Of a stretch of 64,000 nt of DNA, positions 37,700-49,058 are shown piece by piece; positions within the stretch are counted from its first letter, which is position 1, and each line of letters begins with the position of its first letter. A model generated the notes under the pieces. That model did no database searches. It saw only the letters and a program-made list of their open reading frames with translations, and was not told the DNA's origin. Made by a program: the position numbers and the translations under genes. The DNA is from Cunninghamia lanceolata. Taxonomy: Eukaryota > Streptophyta > Pinopsida > Cupressales > Cupressaceae. The DNA lies in contig BSBN01000233.1 of NCBI GenBank assembly GCA_027924645.1, positions 11,550,501-11,614,500 of the forward strand, in the 5' to 3' direction.

Positions 37700-39625
37700 A
37701 TATTCAGCTTAAGAAATCTCAATCTTTATATTTTTACATGATTCTACAATATCAAATGAATTTGAGACATGAGCTTTAGAAGATGAAGTAGATGGTACCT
37801 CAGCAGCTGCAACTTTGGGTGTCATGTTCTCCATTTTCTTGGCCTTGTTTTGTCTATTCAAGATATATTTAGGGGCAGAGGTGGAATTACTGGACTGACC
37901 CTGAGTGTTTTGGCCTCTTTGTGTCTGCTGGCCTCTAGTAAACACCGCATAGTTAGAGTTGTCAACTTTAGTATATACATCTTCTCCACTCCCTTCATCT
38001 GATTCATACTTAAAGAAATTCACACCAGCATCACTAGGTGTGGGAGGTTCCTCCACTAGAGGTTCCTCCACCAAATTCTCCTCACTATGTTCATTCATGG
38101 AAAGCATTTGCAAGAACCACATCATCTCGGGGTAGGATGCTCCATCATGGTCAGAGGTGAGATGGAAATTGTAGACCATATGGTTATTTTTACTCACTGA
38201 GGGTCCTTCAATAGCTAACCGTTGGGTAGGACCTGGCAATTGCAACATTCAATTATAACCCCATTGAGGGTATTGTTGAGGACCTTTGGGCATTTGACAT
38301 TTCACTATGATAATGTCATTTGCCAACCTCTGAATAACTGGGTTTGTTGAACTGGTTACTGAAGGTTTATTAGTTTGTAACTCCCTTTTCCATTTTCCTA
38401 TAGTAATCAAATCATCTTCCACAGCGATAGCCAATGATTGGGCATTGGCTATGTTAGGGACTCCTTGTCTTTTAATAGCATTACTAAGATTAGGTGGCAA
38501 TGAATTGATAAAGAAACACAATATTAATCCATCTCTGGGTCTGACATTTACAGGGATTCTATTTGCAAGTCTATTGAACTTGGCTACATACTCTCTCATT
38601 TGTTCATGAATCTCCTTCATAGAGGAGAGTTGAGCCACTAATTTGTGCTCACTATCAGTAGTTTTGAATCTATCTTCAAATCACTACCTCATCGTAGCCC
38701 AATCTCTAATAGAGGCATTGGGAAGATGGTAAAACCATTCAGTAGTTGTGTCAACTAGTGACTCAGTAAACAACCTGACAGACACATCTTCATGTTGAAC
38801 CCCAATGATGGAACATGTAGCAAAGAAACCATTAAGGTGCTCTTGGGGAGTAACCTTGTCATCACCCCTAAACTTAAGTAGAATTTTGCCTGATCCCCTA
38901 GGCAGATCATGTAGGTTAGCACCAAGGATGAGCGGTCCAATGGCCGCACCCCATGGAACAGGTGGAGGCTATGGATGAGCCATATTAAAAGGAGGGAAAT
39001 TTACTTGTAAAGGTAAGATAGTACCGTGTAGGGTCAAGCTTTGGCAAGATGAACTAGTGGCACTTCTTGTGGGTGGAGGAGAGGATGATCTGCTCAAAGA
39101 TTTGACCCTTCTTGTTGGAGGGTAGGGAGTAAAATTTAAAGATTGGACCAAATCAAAGTCAATATCGGCTATACCCTTTTTCCTATCTCCTCATGTATAT
39201 CTTTTCATAGCCCACTTCTAAAGATATATTAATAAAATAATTAAGTAGAGTCGCTAAAACACTTACTCGTTATTACGAGGAAGAGCTGGTCTTGTAGGAT
39301 TCTGACTCCCTAGTCTAGAAGTGGGGTTTCTTGGCCTATTTTTAGGGATTGCTTGGATTCGTAAAGGCCTTTCTCTCTGTGGCACAGGAACAATTTCTTC
39401 AATGAAAATTATCTCCTGGGCATCAACAAAATGACGTGTGTTTTCTGCTATAATTTCACCAAGCTCTTCTTCTTCTAACACCTCATCAACTTGATGATAC
39501 TACTGATTGGTTCCTCTAGTCTACCAAGCAACAAACAAAAGGCCAGTAATAATGTCTTCTTGGTCTCCTACTAGCCAATCAACATTAGGCTGCAAAACTG
39601 GTGCACGTATTCTGTGAAGAGCCAT
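37700..39625 (-). pseudogene. gag region of inner element
   Basis: A retrotransposon gag (capsid) domain is recognisable at about 38450-38900, with text such as VTPQEHLNGFFATCSIIGVQ, TTEWFYHLP, EYVAKFNRLANRIP and FFINSLPPNLSNAI. The N-terminal section is Pro/Arg/Glu-rich. I see no CCHC zinc knuckle in the C-terminal section (37709-38248), which is Gln/Ser-rich. The LTR-encoded ORF or another domain may have taken over RNA binding, but that is speculation. Confidence 0.7.
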
Positions 39626-39664
39626 AAAGTCCAACCAAGCAACTCACAAAGATGATACAACAAA

Positions 39665-39683
39665 CTCCCCAGTAGAGTTGTCA
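39665..39683 (-). other. Primer-binding-site-like sequence of inner element
   Basis: On the minus strand, six bases inside the right LTR edge, the sequence is TGACAACTCTACTGGGGAG. This resembles the TGGCGACTCTGCTGGGGA style of plant Ty3/gypsy primer sites with the leading TGG mutated to TGA. The tRNA identity is not assigned. Confidence 0.45.
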
Positions 39684-39689
39684 AAAATC

Positions 39690-42600
39690 TATTGGATAAT
39701 AGATTTGTCACCTAACTCTATGTTCTCATGCCCGGACAAGTGACAAATGTAAACAACAGTTGAGCCTAATATATTAGTATTTTACACAAGCTCTCTACTT
39801 ATTTAACAAGGTGCAGCTACCTTTGACAGATATTCTGCTGAATGAAAAAAAAACTTCACGATTGCTTTTAACCAAAAAGAAAAACAAAGGTAGAGCTTTT
39901 GAGCTGAAAGCAATAAAGACAAAATCTACAACTTAAAAACCAGAAGTTCACAGACTTCCCACCACATAGCATGAAATAACAATAACACAGACATATATAT
40001 ATATCACCACTTCAAATGATATATCAACAAATAAATATTCTTAGTAGTAAGTAAAAGTATGAATATCCAACCACCAAAACACATGAATACCACTAACATC
40101 AACAGAAACACATTCAACTTAGGAAGACTATAAATTCAAATAATCACAACACATATTATGATCGTCTAAATTTCCACTATATCAATTTGTATTTCTTATA
40201 TCAAAGTAGCTGAAATAAAATTAACTATCACCCTCCAAAACAAAGTTTTTCAAAAGATCCAGAATTTGACTAGCTCTCTAGAATTTATAGCTAAACGAAA
40301 TTATAACTATCTTAAAACCATAACATCTTCTTGAAAAAGCTGATTAAAAGATTGTTTAAACAATAATTATAATAAAGGGCCCTCCAGAGCCAATAGTTTT
40401 ATAGAAAGCATGAAATAACTTAGAAACATAAAAAATAATTCAATCCAAAATTTGCAAGTCCCCATTGCCATCATCCACCTCATCCATCTCTTTGTCTTCC
40501 TTTGATTGGTCACCTTCTCTAGTGACACTTTGCACCACCTGAGGTACCTGTGCTCGTAGCCTAGCTTTGTATGCTCTATACTTGTTGATAACTGGCATTA
40601 AAGACATGCCCAATGGAGATCATGTCATGCTGCTGTGATGTTTCTTCTTCATGACTACCCTGTCAGAGTCTGTCACCTTGCAATACACTTCATCAATGTC
40701 ATTTCTACAATTGTTAATGTGCACTACCAATTTAAAAAGTCTCCTCAATGACTCCCCTATAATTGCATTGTAATTCACTACTTCCTCTGTCACCACCTTT
40801 TTAAAGTTTTGTTTGATCACCCTAACATCCAATAGCTTCTCATCATCAGATCCATTAGCCTCTACCTCTAAAGCGCCAAGATCCCATTTTATTCTCATCA
40901 TCTCTTTGTAGTAGGTTACGACTGCCTTTCCCATTTCCTCTTCTACTGCAGTTATGATATAGAGTTTCCAATCCACAACATCAGCCCACACAGTGATATC
41001 TAGTTCCTTGGGATCAGCTATAATTTCTTCAGCCATAAGAATACTGGGATCCATATTAGCTCATTCTTGTATCTCCTTCTAGAAGAAATATTCAGGCTAT
41101 GGTGATCACTGCGAGCTTTATCAAACTCTAGTATCAAAACTTCCCTTTAGCATGGATGGAGTCAAACAATTTCACTACCTCCTCAATAAAAATGAGACCA
41201 TTAAAGATGATCTTCTCAACCCATTGATCCATAGCTTTCCTCAAACACAAAGAAACTTTAGCTTGTTGTAGTAAACTAGGATAAAGAGTGTGAAGGTTAA
41301 CACTTGAGGAGGCTTCAGTGGAGGGAGTTATTACTTCAATAAGTGAATTAGCAAAAGAAGATAGGGAACTTACATGTGCCAGTAGTTTTGAATTCTCTTC
41401 TTGCAATCCTTTCACTCTTTTAGAAATGTTATCAACTGAATACTGGGCATGGTACAAATCTCCTTCAATGGTTGATGGCCCCAAATCCACTCGACTTACC
41501 CTAAAGTCAGCTTCTGTTATCTCATCTTCATTCTTTTCTACTAGTGGATCTGTAATTTTCTAGAGAATGGTTTCCTAAAATGACATTAGTCACAATTCTC
41601 AACATCCTATTTGCACATTTGGGTTTCAAGACCATTTGTAACAGACTAGCTACTGTGTCAACACATTCATCAACAGGAAGGGTATATCTTTTCTTCTTTT
41701 GGACTACCTTCTTTAACCAATTTGGGGATGGAGCGGTTACATTAGTGGCATTAGAAGTAGCTATTATAGGTGGAGGGTGAGAACTTTTCTTAGGCAACTC
41801 TCTCTGTTGTGGAGAATTTGGAAGACTAAGAAATGAATGCAAAAAATTATCTTCTCCAATTTGTGAGAAGATGAAAGAATCAAAATCATTTACATGATTG
41901 TTAGGCAGGGGCACATGCTCTGCTTTAGATGACAAAGCAACCAATCTAGTATTTCTCTTCTTCACTTGAACATCTTACTCATAGGAGGTCTTTATCTTCC
42001 CAGTGTCTTCAAGCGGCCTTTCATCATCACCATTCGATTGTGAGCTGACTCTCTGAAGAGTCAGGTCTAAACTAGATGACCTCCTATATGAATTGGAAGT
42101 TTGAGATCTAGCTTGATTCTGAGAGGCTAAATCCCTTGGTGTTGTGGAACCAGCACACTCCTTCACCTTTCCTTGTAGGCACTTCTCTATTCTCCTCAAC
42201 ACATGTAAAGAAAGTAACATGATATTAGTCACTTCCTTTTCTAACCATTTTATAGGAGGCATGAGTTTTTTGGATGCTACATCATAACCTTCACCCAAAA
42301 TATTTGAAAATTCATTAGTGATATCAAGGACTTGATCTGCAATCAGCCTCATCCATTTTCTCCTTTGAACCTCTCTCTCATCAACATAATCCTCCCAAAA
42401 AATCCTCAAGTTGAGGATGGTGCGAATAGGAACCACCTCCATGCATGTTTTCCTTTATGAAATTTTTACTGTCAAAAGATACATGAGGAGACAAACTATG
42501 CAGGCTGAACTTAGACAAGAGCTTGTCAACATTCTAACCACAATCACTATTTTTGCAAGAATAAAATGAGACACAGGGAAAGAATACCCTTTATTTTTCA

Positions 42601-44507
42601 TTGCCTGGTACTTAACATTCACTGTTGCCATCTGGTGACATACTTCTAGCAATACCAAATAATTAGAAAGGTATTGTGGCAATTTTAATGGGGTATTTTC
42701 AAAACCCCCTATTCTTAGATAAGAGAATGTATCAAACTGAATGTAAAAACTCCCAAATTTCATGACAAGTGCAGATGCTTCCACTGAAAATCTCTTCTCA
42801 ATTGAGCCATCAATTCTCTTAGCTAACATCATAGAAAAAGCATCATTAACACATCTAAAATCTTTCATACCTTCTTTCATTTGCAGTTGGGGAAAAATTT
42901 GATAAACAGGTGCACCTGTCATAGAACTCCCTTGAGTCCTTAAACTAGGTCAAGTAGCCTCTCTTCAAGCCAATATGTAGATTAGCTAGGAGCACGTGGA
43001 AACTCACATTTTGTACAAGGTTCATCAGTTGTTCACGTAAGAAATTACTGATAATCTTTAGCCAGCCAATACGGTGGTCTCCACAAATCAATAGAATGAA
43101 TCTACACATCAAAAATTCAAAAACATCTAACTCTGGACTCCCAACTACCCTATTTAGCAAGGTTATCATATCTGATATTTCTTCTTTGAAATGGCTCCTC
43201 TTTAAATTGGTAGGCAGCCGAGACTTACCAGTCTTTTCATTCTCCAACCAATGCTTAGCAATGTTGGTACAACACCAGTCCTTCCTCTCGTTGTAGTAAT
43301 TCCAAGCTGAGGATATAGAAACATTAGCATTATCTTCATATTTTTCCAAGTGGAGAGCTGAAGCAACATATTCAGAGTCAATTTTCACTACCACAGTGCC
43401 ACTAGGTGTTCTTATCTCTTGGGAATCCAGGAATTAACCATTGGTACACGCGACCATCAGTTCAGGACAACGCACAGCTAGAGGAAAACCACCTACCTTA
43501 TCTAAGCCACTGTTGATAATTTTCTCCACCAGAGGGGTTTTCTTCTCAAACCTCATTCTTCTCCAAAAATCATCCAAATCGACATGGTCCAAATTTGTAT
43601 CCCTCACTTCAGAAAGACCATTCTCTACAATAGAGGCTACGAGAGTCCCTTGAAACTTAAATTTCATTTTTATGTGCTCGAGAAACCAGAACACTAGAGA
43701 TTCAGAAAGGAATGTAGAAAGAGGAGGGTGAGGCTAGACACCAACAGACAATTCTTTTTACAAATACATGGGAATTGAAATCTTTAAATCCTTAAAGAAA
43801 ATATTAAGCCTTTATAAAGAGAAGAAACACTAGCTAGGCTGACCTATAGTAGTGGAACTATACTGGAATTTCGCACGTAGCAACTAGTTGTTTGTTCTTC
43901 TGAAATGTATTCCCTTTATATAATATCACCTTAGGCACGCTCAAGAACTTATTGAAGTCTTTTCTTATTAATTTGCCAAGGAAAAATATTAAAGATTGGT
44001 GGGGAATTCATCTTTATAACTCATAAATGCATGCCTCAACTTTCCCTCCAAAGATTGTGCCATTGTGTCTTCATGTACTTCAAATTAAATGCAAGGTGAC
44101 AAGTGTCATTCTTCCGTACTGTATGCCATCACAGCCAACACCACTTGGGAAAGTCTGATGTTCAAAGTTAGTAAGTTAGGTAGAATTTGAACATTTGAAC
44201 TAGAAGTCAGAGATTCAAAACTTTAAGGAATCACTGACTTCCCGACTACAAAGGAAAGACTTTTACATTGGAACACAAAGAAAGGCTCGAAGCATGCAAA
44301 CTAAAGGCAAGTCGGTAAGTTGCCTCCATTTCAGGAACCTATGAACCCGCTGACTTCCATTCAAAAATATGAAGAATCACTGACTTACTCAAAAATGACC
44401 AAGGAAACTTAGACTTGGGTGAAGAACTAAGGACAAAGATTGACAAAGAAAGAAGGAAAAGACTGAAAATAGATGTAGACACCTCTTTGAGAAAAAGGGC
44501 GGCAACA
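39690..44507 (-). repeat. Inner 5' LTR, 4.8 kb, contains ORF
   Basis: The partner of 28566-33376. Its inner edge reads TATTGG where the other LTR has TGTTGG. Its outer end is GGCAACA followed by the target duplication GGGTA. Its TATA-like box is at 43811-43817 on the minus strand. Confidence 0.88.
40430..43667 (-). pseudogene. LTR-encoded ORF, right copy
   Basis: The same ORF as at 29315-32538, starting MKFKFQG at 43667. It has an in-frame TAA near 43431 (left copy: Tyr) and a frameshift near 42930. It keeps the Gln and the reading frame that the left copy lost near 31471 and 31315, but has its own extra A near 42395 and further shifts near 41530 and 41100. The defects of the two copies are largely at different sites, so the ancestral LTR carried a longer open frame than either copy now shows. 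A mutated terminal stop would add a few codons beyond the acidic tail. Confidence 0.68.
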
Positions 44508-47138
44508 GGGTACTACTCATGACTACCAAGGCACTAGACACTAGAGTGCAAATCGAATGGAGTGTCATCATGTGTTTTTGAAGGGATGGCACCACACAAA
44601 ATCAAGTACACTTCTCATACCAATGAGGAGACTCAATCATGCCTGAATCAACACCCCGCAGATGGATAAATCGACGCCCTGCAAATAGATAGGCCTTCTC
44701 GTGCAAATCCTTAGCCTTTACAAGCACTTAAGGCCATGGACGAGGACACATTATCCTAGACCTAAGCTCGTCTCATTTAACCAAATGAGGTATACAAAAC
44801 CAAACTAAAATAATTCAATAACCACTCACAATCCATGATAATCATTAATTAAATCCATCAAGTAAAAACTGCTATTTAAATATGCAAATCAGCCAAGCAA
44901 GAACAATTTTCATCTTTTAATATTAATAAAAACAATCCATATTTCATCAATAAAATTCATTAAAGCTACTCCACTACTGTAATAAGGGTTTCATCTTCCT
45001 GTCACTGCCTATAGGGCACTAAGATATAGCACAAGCATATAAGTCAATAATCCACATAGACTGCCTGGAAGCCAAGACATACAATGACAACTTGACCACC
45101 ATTAAGACCAATGCCTAGAACCAAAACCCAATCATACACATACTAGAAACCCTAACAAAACAACTGTGACAGTACCCATGACTATTATTAAAGCCTCAAA
45201 AATTATGGCCTCAAGGGAACAAGGAATGCAGGAAGCAAATAAGGTAGATTTGTTTTATTTCTTTGTCTTAAAACTATCATGCAAATGCATTATGGATGGT
45301 GTGGAGCCAAGTTCAAAACTACAACCATCCCCATGCTGACCGTGCCCAACAGGGATGGTTTGGAACAAATATAGGCTTCCATCGAAGTATAATGGAAGGG
45401 GCAATTTTTGATCAGATGTTAAAGCTATAAATACCTCAGCAGGCATGGATGCAAAAAGTGGAAGCAAAACCTAGGCACGTGAACTATTTTACAAAATACC
45501 TCAAGAGAGGAGGTCCCATGGACTATAATGATTGCAGGTTATACACTAAATGGATCCATTAAAAAGGCTTTAGAAGAATTTTAAGTAAAAGCCATTAGCA
45601 GATGTAAATCCATATTCCAAAACCTTTGATAGCATCCCTGCTGCCTTTGTGAAAATGGGACTTTAGGAACAGGGTATTGACTCCATCTAAGCATAATGAA
45701 AGGGATATTTTTATTAGATGTTGCAGTTGTAAATGCTACGGTAGATATGTATGTAAAATGGGGAAGCAAAGACAAGGAACGTAACTATTTGATAGAATGC
45801 CTCCGAGCGATGTCATCTCATGGGATACGCTGACTGCAGGGTACACAGAAAATGGATTTGTGAAAAGAGCTTTAGAAACTTTTAAGCGAATGCCATTGGC
45901 TGGCGTAAAGACAAATTCTTAAACCTTTGCTAGCATACTCGCTGCCCATGCCCAAAATGTGAGCCTTGGAACAAGGGTGTGAACATCCATCTAAATAAAT
46001 CAAAAGGGAGATTTTTGTCAAACATTTTAGCTGGAAATGCTCTAGTAGACTTGTATGCCAAAATGTAGAAGTACAAACAAGGCATACGGATTGTTGACAA
46101 AATGCCTCAAAGAGTGCTATCTCATGGAATACAATGAATTTAGGATATGTACAAAATGGGTTTGTTAAACAACTTGTAGAAAACTTACCCGGGATTGTGA
46201 TTCACAGGGGATAAAGTCTCATGTCATTGCCCTCCCCTCTCCTATCTAAACCCTCTCTACTTCTCCTTCCTCCCCCCCCAAATTTTCTTCCAGCACAAGC
46301 ATCCATGTGTATATCATAATGAGAGGTCAAAAGCCACCTCCTCCTTTTCTACCTTTTTTATTACTTAATATTTTATTTCATATAGCTTCTATTTTATTCA
46401 ACTCCCAGGGTCAATGAGAGATGACATGAACATAGCCCGGGATTAGTTTAAGATGCCAATTAATATATGACCATAACTGACCCATCATCGGGGATCATGT
46501 AGAAAACAACCCTATGACCACATCACGAACACATATTACAAAGAAATAGAAATACATGAATATACATCCCAATAACCACATAATAAATTAATGAAAAACC
46601 ATAGTAAAATACCAACAACCCATAATAGGATACCTCAACCAACTATACTAGCAAACAACATAAGACTAGAAGGCAATCCAGATGTTACCACTAGGTAACT
46701 GGAAGGTAAACACATATCATGGAATCACTGCACTAACTGGGTGCAATGGGCTAGGCTAGGGAACATTTGGCCTATGACTATCTCCAGTAACCACCATTGG
46801 GGAATAAGAGTATGCTCATGCATGTGAATTCAAGCGGAGTTGATACCCAGTACCTGTATCACTCTGATCACATTACAAATATCTATATATATATATTTCA
46901 TATAATAGCCGATGCATCAATGGACATCAGGAAGAGGGTCATGACATCGTAAGCCTCTCGGATACAAGTGTTATGACATCATCCCTTTCCTATCCATAAT
47001 CATACAAAACCAATAATAACAGTATATAAACATATAAGCATGTAATCTAGCATAATAACTAATCATGTTGACATCATAATAGTATCAAAATCCATCAAGG
47101 AAAGGAAACAACCAAAATTCAAACACAGGGTTGTTACA
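44508..47138 (-). repeat. Outer 3' LTR, proximal piece
   Basis: This continues the outer LTR after the inner insertion, aligning with 54252-56845 to the end GGTTGTTACA at 47138. It includes a PPR-gene fragment on the opposite strand. One short segment near 44557-44598 is absent from the right LTR copy. Confidence 0.85.
45400..46170 (+). pseudogene. Captured PPR gene fragment in outer left LTR
   Basis: The plus-strand text, with several stops and shifts, shows PLS-type pentatricopeptide phrases: VVNATVDMYVKWGS at about 45727-45768, then LAGNALVDLYAKM at about 46028-46066, and TFASILAAHAQN near 45920-45957. These correspond to the usual NALVDMYAKCG and TFASILPACA consensus. PPR proteins are organellar RNA-binding factors of nuclear genes. 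Here three or so repeats without start, targeting peptide or E/DYW tail lie antisense inside an LTR. The same fragment is in the other LTR, so it was part of the element before the last transposition. Confidence 0.75.
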
Positions 47139-47152
47139 TCCTACCCCCTTTG
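47139..47152 (-). other. Polypurine tract of outer element
   Basis: On the minus strand CAAAGGGGGTAGGA lies directly before TGTAACAACC, the start of the 3' LTR. Confidence 0.75.
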
Positions 47153-47519
47153 ACTAGGCTTACTCCTGGAAGCCTGTAATACACTAAGATGCAGCCATAG
47201 CACACATTACTCCATGAAATTCAATATAAATATAAAATTCAGCTTGTCACATTCATTTTAATATACACAATTATGTGCAATATGTCCTAGTACCTAGGTA
47301 AAGAAGAGGCAAGGCACTCAATTTCATATAATATATACATTAGCATATAACAATTTTATCCAATTTCAAGGCATAATGATGCAATTTTTGTTCTCTTCTA
47401 TATTTTAATATGCAGCCACATACATGACCAATTGTACGACCCACATATATACATACTCATTCACATCACAAGGATACATTAGGGATTCATGGGGATGTCA
47501 TAGTACCATCCATATCTAA

Positions 47520-47700
47520 TTGTATCCATGAGTCTTTAACCAATAACCATATCCAATAGCCATGTCCAATATCCATATCCATGAGTCCATAACCAATAAC
47601 CATGCCCAATGTCCATATCTAATTATATCCATATCCAATAATAATGTCCAAAATCCATATCCATGAGTCCATAACCAATAACCATGTCTAATATCCATGT
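47520..47700. repeat. Degenerate tandem repeat (ATCCATGAGTCCATAACC type)
   Basis: Three copies of a phrase ATGAGTC(C/T)(A/T)TAACCAATAACCAT occur, separated by CCAATATCC-type spacers of variable length (roughly 60-80 bp periods). Noncoding. Confidence 0.65.
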
Positions 47701-49058
47701 GTTTTGATGGCATTGACCCACCTAGTGAGCCCTTCCATACAAGCTACAATGACATATCTCCTGTTTGTGTAAGGGTTTTAGCCTCCAAGAGATAGTCAAA
47801 CAATAGGAAGGTAGTGAATTAGAGCTTAGAATAGCTCACACATACCCCCATCCTTAAGGGTTTCCCTGTGTCTACTTCCTCGTATACACTCAAACAGGTG
47901 GATCTCACCATACCTGATGAGGAATCACATCACAACATAAGACCAACATTCAAAAATAGAAAAGTCAATGAGTTTAGCCACCAAAAAATATAAATAAGGA
48001 AGAGTAAATCTCAATTCCAACAATAAAATAAGAAAAAAGTACATAGTTTCAACAGTAAATCAAATGTAATTGTAAGAGTTACATGCCAAGAAAATCATCC
48101 ATGGCTAAACTAATACAAGCAAGATAAGCCAAAGTGTTGGTCGACACAAGCAAAATAAAATTCACCAATAACAGAAAAAAAGATTCACAATCCTCGAAAT
48201 ATACACATTACAACACTACATGACTATCGCTAGTCACCACACAAGGAAGGAGGAAAACAAGCGTGACTATCTCCACAATCCTTCATGTGGGTGTGGCCAA
48301 CTCATGCAACCCTCACATGGAAAGGTATTGTGCCAGAACTCCTAGGTCACATACCTCATGCGGCGCGACCGCGCATGGTATACGCCAAGCGGAGAAAGAA
48401 CACAATGGTTGTATACCACATGGCAATGTCCTACTCATAGGAACATCCCACATAGTGTGTACCCATGGAGAAAGCACATGCGGCTACACATCGAGCTAGA
48501 GGTGTACATGGCTAGGTTCCACTTGCATGCCACCCAATTAGAATTGAGGCAATCTTGAGTGAACCCTCTACTTTGTGCGAGCAATCACTCCTCTCAGCAC
48601 AAGTAGGAATGCAACATATATACTACACCTTCACGTATCTATGAAGTGGCATCATGTCCTCGACCTTAGCTTGCTACCATCAATGACATGGCATCATCAC
48701 CAACACTATGTCAGAACATCAGTGGAGTGTGGCATCATATCTAAGGCATCGTGTCGGAACACGAGCAATACGGAATATCTCATAGCATGGGATCACATCC
48801 ATCTATACATGCTAGAGCTCATATACAATCACATAAGGGTAAGATCATATCTGTCACAGGTGCTCATATCATAAAGTAATGTCATCCTCAAGAACTATGC
48901 AGATTAGGCTAACACTATATGAGCCAAGTATCTGGTCCATTAATAAGTGGAAGTAGTGAGTACTTTCCTGGGAGGTTGAAACGATTACTATCATTTCACA
49001 CTGCCATTATACATACGTCGTGTAATTCCCTCCCAAGGAACTTTGTTGCTGCTACTAC

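Larger units (their letters stand above)
33542..39625 (-). pseudogene. Inner element gag-pol polyprotein, single frame with stops
   Basis: From an ATG at 39625 (MALHRIRAP), 40 bases beyond the PBS-like site, one reading frame runs about 2,027 codons to TAA at 33542-33544. It contains gag, protease, an RNase H, RT, a degenerate RNase H and integrase. No frameshift is needed, only in-frame stops (for example near 39260, 38970, 38650, 38250, 37708, 36327, 35908, 35707, 34943, 34455 and 34105). Several stops fall where Trp or Gln is expected. A single-frame gag-pol is typical of several plant Ty3/gypsy lineages. The element is not functional in this copy. Confidence 0.8.
28566..44507 (-). mobile_element. 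Inner Ty3/gypsy element with 4.8-kb protein-coding LTRs
   Basis: The element begins TGTTGG and ends GGCAACA (TGTTG...CAACA). The flanking 5-mers are AGGTA (28561-28565) and GGGTA (44508-44512), one substitution apart. The uninterrupted site at 54252-54256 in the outer right LTR reads GGGTA. LTRs are 28566-33376 and 39690-44507. The internal part (33377-39689) codes gag-pol on the minus strand. Total is 15.9 kb. Both LTRs carry a long ORF in the same orientation as gag-pol. Confidence 0.9.
47139..49058. other. Outer element internal region, left part, noncoding
   Basis: No gag or pol motif is present on either strand. It includes a degenerate tandem array at about 47520-47700 built on CCATGAGTCCATAACCAATAACCATG. 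Short open frames at 48263-48874 look random. Confidence 0.6.

Noticed and set aside
39218..39266. Possible intron in gag (GTAAGTG donor, CTTTAG acceptor)
   Set aside because: It would be only 49 bases, too short for a plant intron, and not a multiple of three. The flanking coding segments are in the same frame without splicing, so decay by point mutation explains the stops.
45400..46170. A functional PPR gene
   Set aside because: No start, no organelle targeting peptide, only about three repeats, several stops and shifts, and an identical arrangement in the paired LTR.
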